A stretch of DNA of 46,489 nucleotides. Origin: Lachnospiraceae bacterium. GTDB lineage: Bacteria > Bacillota > Clostridia > Lachnospirales > Lachnospiraceae. The notes beneath the pieces are model-generated. The model made no database searches, was not told the DNA's origin, and saw only the letters and a program-made list of their open reading frames with translations. Below, piece by piece: positions 15,214-25,437 of the stretch. A program made the translations under genes and the position numbers. Each line of letters begins with the position of its first letter. Position 1 is the first letter of the stretch. The stretch is from positions 1-46,489 of the forward strand of contig JAAWAV010000024.1 in NCBI GenBank assembly GCA_022792335.1, written 5' to 3'.

Positions 15214-18066
15214 TTACTCTGTTTTCAGCCCCTCGTTTGCAAACTCTTTCAGTTGATCCAGTTCATATATGGGCGTTTTGCGCACCTTTCCAGTTCCATA
15301 GTCAAACAGCAGTTCCTCCCCAACCACATCGCGTACCCCCGGCAGATATGCCAGTTTTTCGCATCGCCCGTTTAACAGCAGCCCGTAAACGTCGCCTTCT
15401 GTGGTGGCATACTGGGTAATCAGATAGTCTCCCGCCTGAGTCACATAAGTCAGATAAGCGTCCTTTTCCAGTTCTTTTACCACCCTGCCGCTCTCCCGGT
15501 CATAAGCGACTGCCGTCCCGTGAAGAGGGGCCTCGATCCGCAGCGTGTCTGTGAAAAACTCTTCGTTGAGGGACAGATCTGGCAACTCTCCTGTTTCTTC
15601 TTTCAGCACAGAGCCGTCCGCTCCGCTATACGTGAGGATTCTTCCGTCATTGTAAGTTACCGTGAGGAACGATTCCTCTCCTTCCCGGATAAACTGCTGA
15701 TCGTAAACCTGCCCGGAATCAGGAAGGGACACCTCCGCAACCAGTTCCCCGTCTATCTTATATATCCGAAACCCCCGATAGGAAAACAACATCACCGTTT
15801 TCCCATCCGCGCTGAGCCTGGTTTCATCATGTTCATAAGACGAATCATAGGCAAGCAGATCCCGGTCCGGGTACTCCTTGTAGCGCAAAATACTGACATA
15901 GGGACTATCCAGGCCGGCCGCCAGCCCGGTACCGCCGGCAATCCGGATAAAGTCACCGCCGTTATGGGCTTCCTGTTCTGTGAGCTTTTTGGCATTTCCG
16001 TCAAAAAACTGAAGCTTTCCGTCTCCGGATGTCATGATATGACGACCGTCTCTGGCAAAATGAGAGATACCGCCGGGGACAGAGGCTAAAGGTTTCTGAC
16101 CTCCGTCTGTCAGGTCCATCTCTACCAGGACGCCTCCGGACTGGAGGCAGATTCCATACTCGTCCGTTTGCAGGCTCCAGTAACCCGCTTCCCTGAAACC
16201 GCCCATCTGAAGCTTTTCCTGCGCGTCAATGGCCGCCACTAAAGATTCGGAAGCATTCGAAGCGGAAAATGCAAAATAGTTCTGGTAAAATCCCCCTTCA
16301 AAATGCGTATAGCCGGAGCCGCTTTCCAGAACGGTCACAGACATTTCCGGGTGTTGCAGATCAAAAACTTTCAGAGAGCCGTCCTCAAAACTGACTCCCA
16401 GAAACGTACCGTCCCCATTCAGTTCAAATATGGTTTCACGGAGACTCGCAAAATTCGGGTTGATACGGATACTCTGTCCCTTCCCGTCAAAGTCCACCCG
16501 GCTTTTCACCTGCCCGCTTAGGGCGTCATAAATCACAGCAGAAGTCCCGTCCCGGTAGAGAGCCGCCACCGTACTTTTATCCTCCGATATGCTCACCGCC
16601 GTGGCCGCTTCCCCGCTCCAAAGCTCTTCTTGCCGCTCAAAATCATAGGCCCGGATGCCATCTTTTCCGGCATAAACAATCGTATGATTATCCAGATATT
16701 CCACTTCCGCCAGAGCCGATCCCTCCGTGGGCAGAACTGTAAGAATTTCCGCCGTTTCCGTGTCAAAAACAGCCGCCCCGTCCGAGCAGATGCAGACCCC
16801 GCTCCCTCCATCCGGTCCAATCGCCATAGAAAGCGGCTCTGAGGACAGTTCCACCGTTTTTTGTATCTTAAATCCATCGGAAAGATCGTATACGCCAAGA
16901 GCTTTTGCCAGCGCATACTGGGCTTCCGGCAACACTCCCGGCGTGAAAATCCCTTTCTCTTTTGGCAGCGCCTGTATGGCGTAGGCGACAGCCTCCGCCG
17001 GATTTCCCTTTGTCAGGGCTGTTCTCGAATATTCTGCAAACTTAAGCCACTGCTCCGTCGTCTGCATCCGTTTTAACCCCACAAAGGTTGAAGTTGCCCC
17101 CGTCGCCAGAAAAACACCAAGCAGCGCAGCGGCAAAAATCCGGTTCCTCCTCCCCTTTCTCACCCGCGGATCCTCGGTCCACAGATGCGTAAACGCATAC
17201 CGCATTTCATCCGCCGTCTGATAGCGCAAATCTGGATTCGGATTCATCGCTTTTGAGAGGATCTTCACAATCTGCGGGCTGAACTGCTTCTCAGAAAGAG
17301 GAACCACCTCCACCGCGTTTCTGGCAGGTTTCTTTCCGCTCAGAAGATGATACAGCGTCGCCCCAACGCTGTAAATATCGGAACGCGCGTCCGGGACCAG
17401 CGTTCTCCAGCCCGCGGAGCCGGATCTGGCTCCGGATTCCGACATAAGCAGGGTCGGAGCGCTTCCGTCCAGGTACGCCGTCTGGTTGCTGTCCGTCGCC
17501 GTAGCGCTCCCGAAGGAATAATCATATCCATAATGTTCCGGGGACGCGTAGCCCGCGCTGCAGCCCACGGCGTTTTCCTCCCCGATGGCCAGCGCAATAT
17601 TAAAGTCGATCAGGTAAATCTCACCCTGAGACGTACGCATGAGGTTCGCAGGTTTGATGTCGCTGTGAACATACCCCTTGGGCGGATCTCCGTGAATCGG
17701 CCGGTGAAGGTAGGAAAGGGCCTCCAGAAGCTGTACGGCCCAGTCGATCACCTGCGGTTGCGAAAAGGTTTCTCCCCGCTTTAAGGGCCGATCCAGGCTC
17801 TCTCCCTCAATAAATTCCATCACCGTATAGACATTTCCGTCCTCCACGAAAAAGTCATACACCTGCGGAATGTGGGAGTGGCTCAGGTGTTTTAAAATAT
17901 CCACTTCCCGCCGAAGCATCTCCGAACCGACAGAAAGCTTTCGTTTATCTTCTTTCAGAATCACCTTTTTATCCAGCCGTTTATGTCTCGCCAGATACAC
18001 TTTTCCGCCGCCGCCCGCCCCTATCTTTCCATAAATTTCATAGGTTGAACCAATTATTTGTGACAT
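15214..18066 (-). CDS. Transmembrane Ser/Thr protein kinase with propeller-like extracellular domain
   Basis: 950 aa. The N-terminal Hanks-type kinase domain has glycine loop GAGGGGKV (16-23), Lys38, Glu54, catalytic loop HSDIKPANL (134-142, base Asp136), the metal motif as DFN (154-156) instead of DFG, and SDIYSVGATLYHLL. About 45 Ser/Thr/Ala-rich residues (about 180-225) are inserted between the SPEHYG element and DARSDIYS, where typical bacterial kinases have fewer than ten. One membrane helix lies at about 310-331. The outer 620 residues have repeated beta-strand pairs like a WD/PQQ-type propeller, with no PASTA repeats. It is the likely writer for the FHA protein of the same operon. The ATG follows GGAGAG and lies one base past the stop of the 55-aa gene. 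Confidence 0.88.
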   Translation of the reverse strand: MSQIIGSTYEIYGKIGAGGGGKVYLARHKRLDKKVILKEDKRKLSVGSEMLRREVDILKHLSHSHIPQVYDFFVEDGNVYTVMEFIEGESLDRPLKRGETFSQPQVIDWAVQLLEALSYLHRPIHGDPPKGYVHSDIKPANLMRTSQGEIYLIDFNIALAIGEENAVGCSAGYASPEHYGYDYSFGSATATDSNQTAYLDGSAPTLLMSESGARSGSAGWRTLVPDARSDIYSVGATLYHLLSGKKPARNAVEVVPLSEKQFSPQIVKILSKAMNPNPDLRYQTADEMRYAFTHLWTEDPRVRKGRRNRIFAAALLGVFLATGATSTFVGLKRMQTTEQWLKFAEYSRTALTKGNPAEAVAYAIQALPKEKGIFTPGVLPEAQYALAKALGVYDLSDGFKIQKTVELSSEPLSMAIGPDGGSGVCICSDGAAVFDTETAEILTVLPTEGSALAEVEYLDNHTIVYAGKDGIRAYDFERQEELWSGEAATAVSISEDKSTVAALYRDGTSAVIYDALSGQVKSRVDFDGKGQSIRINPNFASLRETIFELNGDGTFLGVSFEDGSLKVFDLQHPEMSVTVLESGSGYTHFEGGFYQNYFAFSASNASESLVAAIDAQEKLQMGGFREAGYWSLQTDEYGICLQSGGVLVEMDLTDGGQKPLASVPGGISHFARDGRHIMTSGDGKLQFFDGNAKKLTEQEAHNGGDFIRIAGGTGLAAGLDSPYVSILRYKEYPDRDLLAYDSSYEHDETRLSADGKTVMLFSYRGFRIYKIDGELVAEVSLPDSGQVYDQQFIREGEESFLTVTYNDGRILTYSGADGSVLKEETGELPDLSLNEEFFTDTLRIEAPLHGTAVAYDRESGRVVKELEKDAYLTYVTQAGDYLITQYATTEGDVYGLLLNGRCEKLAYLPGVRDVVGEELLFDYGTGKVRKTPIYELDQLKEFANEGLKTE

Positions 18067-18067
18067 G

Positions 18068-18235
18068 TCACTTCTCTCCGTTTTTCTTCTTCGGTCCGTA
18101 TTCCTCCGTCAGCCGCGCCCTTAAACGCCGCGTTCTTATCTTAAACACAAGAACTGTAGCCGCCGCGGCCGCCAAAGTACATGCCGTTAAAGCAATCCCT
18201 CCATAAAACAGAACCTCGTCAGAAAACCAGTTCAT
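18068..18235 (-). CDS. Small single-pass membrane protein
   Basis: 55 aa. A hydrophobic helix at about 9-31 is followed by a basic cytoplasmic tail (FKIRTRRLRARL) ending in PKKKNGEK. The start at 18235 is chosen for the strong GGGGGG site 5 bases before it; a longer frame to 18295 lacks support. Its stop is one base before the kinase ATG, so the two are co-translated. No family is recognised. A small accessory subunit of the kinase or pilus apparatus is a guess from position only. The 170 bases between it and the WG-repeat gene hold no gene or clear signal. Confidence 0.6.
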   Translation of the reverse strand: MNWFSDEVLFYGGIALTACTLAAAAATVLVFKIRTRRLRARLTEEYGPKKKNGEK

Positions 18236-18406
18236 CCAAGCCCCCCTTTTCCATTTCCCCATTTCACCGACAGGCTGTTTCCTGTCTCCCGGCAAAATCT
18301 ACGCTCATCTTATCCCATTCAAAAACCTGAGACAATCTGTTCCCGCAAATGTTACCCTTACATGTCGCTTTCTGTCACAGTTCTTTCCCCGACAGCCGGC
18401 CTTCTT

Positions 18407-19720
18407 CTATTCCTCTCTGTTTAAACGGTATAGCTTTAATAACTGCCATTTGTCGCCTGTCTGTACAAAGCAGCTTCCCTTTTCGTTGAAATCCTTGGCC
18501 CCAAAGAATGAGGGTTCAATCTTTATCTCCTCTTCTTCGTCTACAAACCCCCATTTGCCGTTTATTTTCACTGCGGCAAGTCCATTGGCATAGGAGCGGG
18601 CGTCCTCATACCGTTTCTCAGATTTGGGCGTTCCGTCCTTATCGACAAAATACCACTGACCTTTTTGCTTGACTGCCGCATAGGTGCCGTCAGAAAATAT
18701 TCTGGCGTCCTCATAAGTCTGGGAACCGACCTGTCTGCCGGATGAATCAACCATAAGAATCTTCCCGCCTGATTCTACAAACAGCCTGTCATTCCGGTAG
18801 GCAATCCTTTTTTCATCTACGACAACGCTGTCAAAGGTTTCTGAAGAAAGCTCCTCAAATTCCGGCCCCACAAGTTTCCATTTTTCTCCTGTCCGGACTG
18901 CGGCCACTCCGCCGTTCATGGCAGTCGCCTCGTCATACTCCTCCGAGAGTTTTTGAAACTCCTCGTTGACGTAGACAAATTTTCCGTTTTCAAGCTGCGC
19001 CAGTATCTTTTCGTCCGCAAGGATCCCAAAGGACCGATAGTTCTCTTTGGATGCCAGAACTCTGGAGCCGGATTTGTCGATAAAATAGGCTTCCCCCCGG
19101 CTGTTTATAACTGGCGCGAAATTGGATTTCGTAAAGGCGGCCGCCTCGGCGTAGGTCGCCGAAATCCGCTGATTTCCATACCGGTCCACATATCCCCAGG
19201 CGTCTTTGCTTTTCACGGCGCAGTAGTTGTTGCTGTAAATACTCACGTCGTCATAAGTATTAAAATCCATTTTATAGACATACTCGATTTCTTTTCTTAT
19301 CTCCGTCAGGTATTCGGAAGAAACCTTCCGCTTGTCGGCCGTATAGAGGATATCGTAGCAGGAGGCATAATCCTCCTGAAGCCTGTAGGTTTCCAGCAGG
19401 CAGTCATACGCCTTTGGCTCCTTTGGATATTGCTCCAGAAATTCCTCACACCAGGCAAGCAGCTCCTCCTCTTTCTTTTCCTGGCCTTTATAGTACTGCG
19501 CCACCTCTGTATAAAGTTCCGGGGAGGGGCTTAGCGCAAGGGCCTTTCTGTAATTCTCAACCGCATATTTCGTGACGCCGATATCCGCATACTTTCTGGC
19601 CTCGGACAGATAACCTCCATACTCGTCCTTCGTCTCTCTGGTCTCTGTGATCAACAGATACCAGGAAAGAACCATGATGAGGATCATTGCCGGAGGCACC
19701 AGTTTTCGATAACTTTTCAT
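18407..19720 (-). CDS. WG-repeat membrane-anchored protein with TPR-like region
   Basis: 437 aa. The N-terminal signal anchor is at about 7-24 (PPAMILIMVLSWYLLI). At about 30-150 there are TPR-like helices (KYAVENYRKALALSPSPELY). From about 160 to 430 there are WG repeats, seen as WGYVDRYGNQ, WYFVDKDGT and WGFVDEEEE. WG repeats form beta-rich surfaces of unknown ligand in many clostridial exported proteins. It is predicted to face outward. GGAGGGGAAAG precedes the ATG, which lies 13 bases past the stop of the prepilin peptidase. It may be a structural or assembly factor of the pilus, which is inference from position. Confidence 0.75.
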   Translation of the reverse strand: MKSYRKLVPPAMILIMVLSWYLLITETRETKDEYGGYLSEARKYADIGVTKYAVENYRKALALSPSPELYTEVAQYYKGQEKKEEELLAWCEEFLEQYPKEPKAYDCLLETYRLQEDYASCYDILYTADKRKVSSEYLTEIRKEIEYVYKMDFNTYDDVSIYSNNYCAVKSKDAWGYVDRYGNQRISATYAEAAAFTKSNFAPVINSRGEAYFIDKSGSRVLASKENYRSFGILADEKILAQLENGKFVYVNEEFQKLSEEYDEATAMNGGVAAVRTGEKWKLVGPEFEELSSETFDSVVVDEKRIAYRNDRLFVESGGKILMVDSSGRQVGSQTYEDARIFSDGTYAAVKQKGQWYFVDKDGTPKSEKRYEDARSYANGLAAVKINGKWGFVDEEEEIKIEPSFFGAKDFNEKGSCFVQTGDKWQLLKLYRLNREE

Positions 19721-19733
19721 CTCTTTCCCCTCC

Positions 19734-20405
19734 CTACATTCCGGCCAGGCAGACTGCGAGAACGGTTCCTGCCAGGACACTCGGCCCAAAAGAAATGGTA
19801 TCCTTCCTTTTTTTCTTTCTCGACAGCAAAAGTCCCACAGACAGAACAAAGGATACCATCAGGGAGAAAAATACGGAATTTAAAACTCCCCACAGCCCCT
19901 GATAAAGCCCCATGACCATGAAAAGTTTAATATCTCCCATGCCGATGCTGTTCCGAAACAAAAGCAAAATCAGCAGAAAAAAGCAGCCGACGACGGCGGC
20001 GCCAATGATACCGTCCTTCCAGATTTCAAAGACGGCAGGCATGGAAAGGCACATCTCCCCGACGCCAAAACATACCCGGATCCCCAGAGCCGTCAAAAGA
20101 AAGGCGTTTGGTATCTTATGCGTCTCATAATCCACCGCCGCTACGGGAAACATCAGATTGATAAGGGCCAGCAGTTTCAGTTGGTGGAGCAGTCCCGTCT
20201 GCATATACAAGGTCTGAAACAGTACAAGCAGGCATCCATTGGCCAAAACCCCGGCGCCCAGATAAGCGATTCTGTTTTTTCCCCTTATCTTCATACATCC
20301 CGGAGCAAAGGGCCTGAAAGCCCCGTTTTTCAGATACTGGCAGGTCCCTACATACCCTGCCGCCAGCAGGGCCAGAGAAAACAAAACTTCCATTGCGACT
20401 GTCAT
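19734..20405 (-). CDS. tadV: A24 prepilin peptidase (TadV/CpaA type)
   Basis: 223 aa polytopic membrane aspartyl protease with about six to seven helices. The two catalytic Asp motifs are visible: VDYETHKIPN (an xD form) and GMGDIKLF (the GxGD motif). There is no N-terminal methyltransferase domain, as in TadV/CpaA enzymes. It should cleave the leader peptides of the Flp-type pilin and the TadE-like proteins after glycine. It overlaps the preceding TadE-like gene by four bases (ATGA), so translation is coupled. Confidence 0.88.
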   Translation of the reverse strand: MTVAMEVLFSLALLAAGYVGTCQYLKNGAFRPFAPGCMKIRGKNRIAYLGAGVLANGCLLVLFQTLYMQTGLLHQLKLLALINLMFPVAAVDYETHKIPNAFLLTALGIRVCFGVGEMCLSMPAVFEIWKDGIIGAAVVGCFFLLILLLFRNSIGMGDIKLFMVMGLYQGLWGVLNSVFFSLMVSFVLSVGLLLSRKKKRKDTISFGPSVLAGTVLAVCLAGM

Positions 20406-21757
20406 TCTTCCTCGCCTCCTCCCGCCCCGGCAGGGATCGCCGTTTTATTTACGCCTTTTCCGCAACTGGGAACCACTTCTATGGCCACTCCCCGCGTGTC
20501 CGCGCCGGCGATGACTGCCTCCAGTTTCTCTTTCAGTCCCTCATCCTCTGGAATCACCAGCATAATTTTATTCCCGGCGCCGCCGCATTCCTGTCTGCTC
20601 TTCTCTGTCTGACCGTTTCTCTCCGTTTTCGTATCCACGTTCGTCAGACCGGATGTGGTGCTTTTCATCTTCCCGCATAGCTGCTCAATGGCAATCCGTA
20701 AGGCGTCCTCATCCAGATCGGAAAGGCTTTTCGGCTCCTCATCCTCGCCGCTATAGAGCGGATTCATCGAGGAAATCATCACAAACTCATTTTTTTCGCC
20801 ATGATAGAGAGGTACGTCCGTCAGGCCGGCTGTTTTGACATATCCTTCCTTCTCCAGATCGGAAATCGCCATGTGGCGGATCAGATTCGCCCGCTCCTGT
20901 ATGGTCGCCTTTGTCCACAAAGTATCGTTCTCCCTGTATTCTGTCCCGCCCCGATAGCCCGCGTCCCCCGCAAGCCAGCCGTGGGTAACGGCCCTCTGAT
21001 GAAAATGGAACTTTAAATTTAAAGGGAGAAGGGCAATCACTTTCACATCATAAGATACGTCTACGGTAATCTCATTTGATCCATAAGGAAACAGGGACGA
21101 TTGTGAAAAATCAAGACCGTCCATATAAGATCCGCCCGCCGACGGAACCACCCCGGCCTGTTTCAGGTAAGTCTCGGCGTCTCCGCCTTCCGAATCCGTA
21201 AAATGTTTCCGGCACAGCGTTTTGGACAGAGGCGCCGCAACCAGCCTCGACTTCGCCAGATTAAGTCCCTCGCTTCCCGCCAGTTTCGCGATTCCAAACA
21301 TCAACTGTTTCGGATCCTTCGCAATATCCCGGATAGTGTCCTCCAGAGAACTTCCGGCGGCCTGAATATTCTGGGTACTTCCAAGGGCCGAGTCCCAGGC
21401 TGCCGAGATATCGGAAACATTTTCCACAGAGGATTGCCCCGTATTCCCCAGGTTTTCAATCTCATTAAATACCGTATTGATATCCGCCATGATGGAATCA
21501 ATGTCTCCGCGAACCTCTCCTGCCGCCTGGGAAAGCTCCGCCTCGCTTTTCTGAAAGCCGGTCAGAGAATAGAGGTAACTGTACTGGGAAAGCTCCCTGG
21601 CCGTCGTATGGAGTGCGACGGACATCCTCGCCTGAATCATACAGATATTCAAAATGGTGAGAATCGTCACAATGGCAAACATAAAGGAACTCAGAGCAAT
21701 GACCGCCTCAATGGTGACAGAGCCCTCTTCTTTCTTCCGCCTGTTTCGTATGTCCAT
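20402..21757 (-). CDS. TadE-like pseudopilin with long C-terminal domain
   Basis: 451 aa. After a short basic leader comes G|SVTIEAVIALSSFMFAIV: glycine at -1, Glu at +5, then about 20 hydrophobic residues, the type IV prepilin pattern seen in TadE/TadF. The rest is exported and extends well beyond usual TadE size (about 130-200 aa), ending in an Ala/Gly/Glu-rich tail. It follows the TadG-like gene with no gap and overlaps the prepilin peptidase gene. A minor pilin or pilus-tip component is likely; TadF is the alternative label. Confidence 0.75.
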   Translation of the reverse strand: MDIRNRRKKEEGSVTIEAVIALSSFMFAIVTILTILNICMIQARMSVALHTTARELSQYSYLYSLTGFQKSEAELSQAAGEVRGDIDSIMADINTVFNEIENLGNTGQSSVENVSDISAAWDSALGSTQNIQAAGSSLEDTIRDIAKDPKQLMFGIAKLAGSEGLNLAKSRLVAAPLSKTLCRKHFTDSEGGDAETYLKQAGVVPSAGGSYMDGLDFSQSSLFPYGSNEITVDVSYDVKVIALLPLNLKFHFHQRAVTHGWLAGDAGYRGGTEYRENDTLWTKATIQERANLIRHMAISDLEKEGYVKTAGLTDVPLYHGEKNEFVMISSMNPLYSGEDEEPKSLSDLDEDALRIAIEQLCGKMKSTTSGLTNVDTKTERNGQTEKSRQECGGAGNKIMLVIPEDEGLKEKLEAVIAGADTRGVAIEVVPSCGKGVNKTAIPAGAGGGEEE

Positions 21758-24700
21758 TTAATAACCCTTCACATTCTTATACTGAATCGTATACCAGTTT
21801 GTATTTTCGACCGGATTTCGCTCCACATCTGAAAACAACGGGAGCGCCAGCAATACCGGTTTTACCTGAACCGTGGCCGAAGCTTCCACATAGACTGCCG
21901 ATTCGGAAAGACGATAGTCCCCTTTCCCCGTTCTCTTTCCCATATTCACCTGGATGACGTCCGCTGTCCGGAGAAGGACTCCCTCCTCATTGGTATAAAG
22001 GCCAATCATCAAAAACAGCCTCAGATAATCGCTGTAAGAGAAGGAGAGAAGAGAGGCCATTCCCGTATTGTCGGCCGCCCCGCCCCCTCCTCCCGTACCG
22101 AAAATCCCGTCCAGCTTTTCATTCAGAGTAGTTTTTAGCTGATCGGCGCCGCCCTGCACGGAGGCCTTCGCCTCGTCAATCATCTTTGTCTTGTATGCCT
22201 TTACTGCGGATCCGGCCTCCCCAAGCTTCGCGCTTATAGAATCTCTTATCTTATCCAGCAGTTGGTTCAGACTTCCCGATACTGCTGTCGCATAGTCCTT
22301 ATGGATCTGCTGAATCTCCTCCAGCACAGAGCCAATATAATGCTGTTTGATAAGGCTTACTGCCTCCGCCTTGGCCAGATAACCAAGATCTGACGAGGTA
22401 TCCACTCCGGCAGCCTCCTCTGCCAGCCACCGATCCAGCCCCTCCGATACATATCCGGCCATATCCACGTCAGGATTCCCCGCATGTTCTTCCACTGCAT
22501 TGGTAGAAAGGGTCGTCAGTTTCTGAATCGCCGTGTTGGCGTGGCGGGCAATCATTGTGTCATACGTACTTTCCAGAGTTTTTTCCAGTTCCGCCGTCTT
22601 TGCGTCAATCCCCTCGTTCAGTTGTTCATCCGTCATATCCAGAAGCTCCGTCAGTTTCTTGGCTCCTTCATCAATGGCCCCTGTGCCCACGTTCTTCGCA
22701 ATTTCGCCCACCTCCCCTTTCGCATACTGCAAAAGGCCTGTGAAAGAAAGCCGCCAGGTCTTTTCATTCTTAAAAAGCGGAACGGATTTCCCTTCTTTGA
22801 GCGCTGATAAGTCCAGGGCCGACTCACAACAGGCAATGCCGATGATAATCGCTCCCTGAATCAGAGGAACAGGAAGCACTCCAAGGGTCGCCGCTGAGAT
22901 CGGCGTGGCCATGGCGAACGCCCCGTCCCGGATCTCCGCATTGGTAAAGGCATAAATCAGATTGAACCCCAGACGGATTCCGTAAATAGACCCATAGGCT
23001 TTCCCCAGGTTGGACGCGTTGTTCCCGCCGTAAATGATGTATTCCACCTCTGCCCCGTAAGCGAAATTCGTTTCTTTGCTTATGGGTTCCAGCGTAATGG
23101 TTTCCGGCTTCAGCCCTTCTCCCGGATGTTCTTCTTCCAGCTCCCGCTCTATGGTGTCGTAGCTGAACATCCCAAGAATATAGTCGGAGACATAGAGTTT
23201 GTCCCGCAAATCCGTTCCCATGCGCTTCACGGCCGACGACAGGCCGGAAAGCATGGAGCCCAGACTTTTCCCCGTGTCCTTCACCGCATTGTCGCCGGTG
23301 GCGACGGAGGCCGAAGCTGTCCCGCCCCCGCCCCCCTTCTCAGAAGGCAGCCCTGATTTCCCGTTTATCTCATTTCCGGCTGAAGCATCTGACACTGACG
23401 CGTTTGAGGAGGCATTCTGCGCAGATTTTGACTTGATATTGTTGTACAGATTCTCTCCGTTTTCCTGATTTTCTGTTTTTTCCGTCGTCTCTGTGGACAC
23501 TTCCCCTTCATTGAAATGGGTATAAAGATAAGAATAAAAATTAGGCTTATCCTTTATCAGATTGGCCTGAGTGCCAGACTGGTCTGTCCAGGAGACATCC
23601 ACCTGCTCGCCAATGGTAAACTGTCCGCTACACCAGGACTGAATCCTGTTTTCCAGCTCCGTCCTGTCCGTGGGGACTGCCCTCAGAGCGTCCGCGCCGA
23701 TCCTGCTCTCCAGCAAATGAACCAGCGTGGTATAATCGCTGATTTCTCCGATTCTGGTTCCGAAAAACTGATAGCTGTCTATCTGACGCAGCAGCTTCTC
23801 CAGGCAGGGAATGATGCGGTTCAGGCGATCCGTCAGTGTCCGGACGTCCTCCTCGTTCAGATAGGTAGAAAGGCTGTCAATCTCAGCCAGATCCTGCTTG
23901 GACATGGATGTGTTTTTCAGTTCGGAATCTCTGGCCAGAGACTCCCACGCTACTTCTTTCTGTTCCAGCCCTCCTCCCACTCTCACGCCGTCAAGCACCT
24001 TCTCCAGGTGGGGGACCGCCCGCTCCAGACAGGCCTTCGCGTCGTTCACAGTCTTTCTGTACGCTGCGATTTCGTTATAAAGACCTGCAATCCTGGCTTC
24101 TGTGGCGCCGGTCCCTGTGTCCGTAGCGGCCGCATACCCCCGGAGCAGAGAATTATACTCTGACAGTTCCCCGTTAAACCGGGCCGCGAAGCTCTCAAAA
24201 CCACCCGCAAATGTTCCATAATAATAGGAATAAGGTCTGGGGCTGTTCTCACCGCACATCTGTTCCTGGGCGTCCATGACCCCGTCCCCTGCAAATGCCG
24301 CCGTGTGTTTTAACATCCGGTATTTTTCATATAAGTTCACTGCGCTGCTTACCCACGCCGTATAAAGTCCATGTCTGTTGGTCTGCACCAGGTACTGTGG
24401 TCCGTAGGTATTGTTGTCAAACCCCAGAAGTTTCCCTCTGGCCTCTTCCACCGCCTGATAAGCCGTATCGTATTCCTGCAGCGCATTCCTTACCTGCTCT
24501 GCCGTGGCTCTTGAAGCCTCAGAATAGACAGTCAGCTCATGGGACGCCGGGAGCCTCGAAGTCTTTCCCCCGTCTGTATAAAAAAACAGGACCACCTCCG
24601 GCAGACCGTTGACTTCCACCTGCGTCCCCTCTATCAGGTAGTCGCAGGCCGCAAAACTCCCATAGTTCTGGGTATCGTACAGATCCATGATGATCTTTCT

Positions 24701-25420
24701 GGCCATATCCTGATAGGCCGCCTCATAGCCTGCAAATCCAGATTCCATCTCTGCGAAATAAGAGTCGGACCGGATAAAGCCGCTTTTGTTGTATTCGTTG
24801 ATTTCCTTCCACGCCTTCCTGGCGCTCTCCATCACAGATTCCTGTTCTTCGTAATATTCCATTCTCCTATCCACCAGCTCCGTCTGTTTGCTTAAGGTGG
24901 CAAAACTCTGAAGAGAGGAGAGGAAACTAAGCCCCGTGTGGATGGGCGCCCGGTACTTCATAAAATCCACAATCTGTTTTTCCAGAACCGCCGCGTTTGC
25001 CAGCGTCGCATCCGTTCGTTTCCGGATGTCAAAATCAATAAGCTCCATCTGAAGGATGTCCGACGTATCCCCGCTTTCTGCCGCCAGTCCCAGTTGCGCC
25101 ATAATCTGATCCACGTAGGAGTCTGCATCCTCTGCGCTCACATTGGCGGAAATGATACAGGTTCTGTAATAATCCCCCAGCTTCGCATAAAGCTCTTCCG
25201 TATTCTGTGAAGTCGCAAACAGTCCGTACAGATCCTTCAGGACGGCGTCATAATCTGTGAGCGCCGTATTAAGCGCCAGATCTCCGGCCGACTCTGCCAC
25301 AGCTTCTCCCAGATACACCTTCCCCGCGTCCACAAACAGCGCGGAAACGGTCATCATCGGAACCAGAATGATAACCAGAAAAATGGAAATGGCACCTTTT
25401 GTTTTTCTGAAAGCTCCCAT
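21758..25420 (-). CDS. Large TadG/DUF5702-like pilus-associated exported protein
   Basis: 1220 aa. The N-terminus KTKGAISIFLVIILVPMMTV resembles TadG-type leaders (basic, G, then a hydrophobic helix), but has Phe rather than Glu at the +5 position. Long helical regions follow, with a low-complexity Ser/Asn/Gly segment near 640-700 and a second hydrophobic stretch near 850 (LGVLPVPLIQGAIIIGIAC). I believe it corresponds to DUF5702, common in Lachnospiraceae tad loci; this needs a profile search. It is probably anchored in the membrane with a large outer portion that positions the pilus. The ATG has GGAGGCG upstream and lies 17 bases after the TadE-like gene. Confidence 0.75.
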   Translation of the reverse strand: MGAFRKTKGAISIFLVIILVPMMTVSALFVDAGKVYLGEAVAESAGDLALNTALTDYDAVLKDLYGLFATSQNTEELYAKLGDYYRTCIISANVSAEDADSYVDQIMAQLGLAAESGDTSDILQMELIDFDIRKRTDATLANAAVLEKQIVDFMKYRAPIHTGLSFLSSLQSFATLSKQTELVDRRMEYYEEQESVMESARKAWKEINEYNKSGFIRSDSYFAEMESGFAGYEAAYQDMARKIIMDLYDTQNYGSFAACDYLIEGTQVEVNGLPEVVLFFYTDGGKTSRLPASHELTVYSEASRATAEQVRNALQEYDTAYQAVEEARGKLLGFDNNTYGPQYLVQTNRHGLYTAWVSSAVNLYEKYRMLKHTAAFAGDGVMDAQEQMCGENSPRPYSYYYGTFAGGFESFAARFNGELSEYNSLLRGYAAATDTGTGATEARIAGLYNEIAAYRKTVNDAKACLERAVPHLEKVLDGVRVGGGLEQKEVAWESLARDSELKNTSMSKQDLAEIDSLSTYLNEEDVRTLTDRLNRIIPCLEKLLRQIDSYQFFGTRIGEISDYTTLVHLLESRIGADALRAVPTDRTELENRIQSWCSGQFTIGEQVDVSWTDQSGTQANLIKDKPNFYSYLYTHFNEGEVSTETTEKTENQENGENLYNNIKSKSAQNASSNASVSDASAGNEINGKSGLPSEKGGGGGTASASVATGDNAVKDTGKSLGSMLSGLSSAVKRMGTDLRDKLYVSDYILGMFSYDTIERELEEEHPGEGLKPETITLEPISKETNFAYGAEVEYIIYGGNNASNLGKAYGSIYGIRLGFNLIYAFTNAEIRDGAFAMATPISAATLGVLPVPLIQGAIIIGIACCESALDLSALKEGKSVPLFKNEKTWRLSFTGLLQYAKGEVGEIAKNVGTGAIDEGAKKLTELLDMTDEQLNEGIDAKTAELEKTLESTYDTMIARHANTAIQKLTTLSTNAVEEHAGNPDVDMAGYVSEGLDRWLAEEAAGVDTSSDLGYLAKAEAVSLIKQHYIGSVLEEIQQIHKDYATAVSGSLNQLLDKIRDSISAKLGEAGSAVKAYKTKMIDEAKASVQGGADQLKTTLNEKLDGIFGTGGGGGAADNTGMASLLSFSYSDYLRLFLMIGLYTNEEGVLLRTADVIQVNMGKRTGKGDYRLSESAVYVEASATVQVKPVLLALPLFSDVERNPVENTNWYTIQYKNVKGY

Positions 25421-25437
25421 GAACTGCCTGCGCCTCC

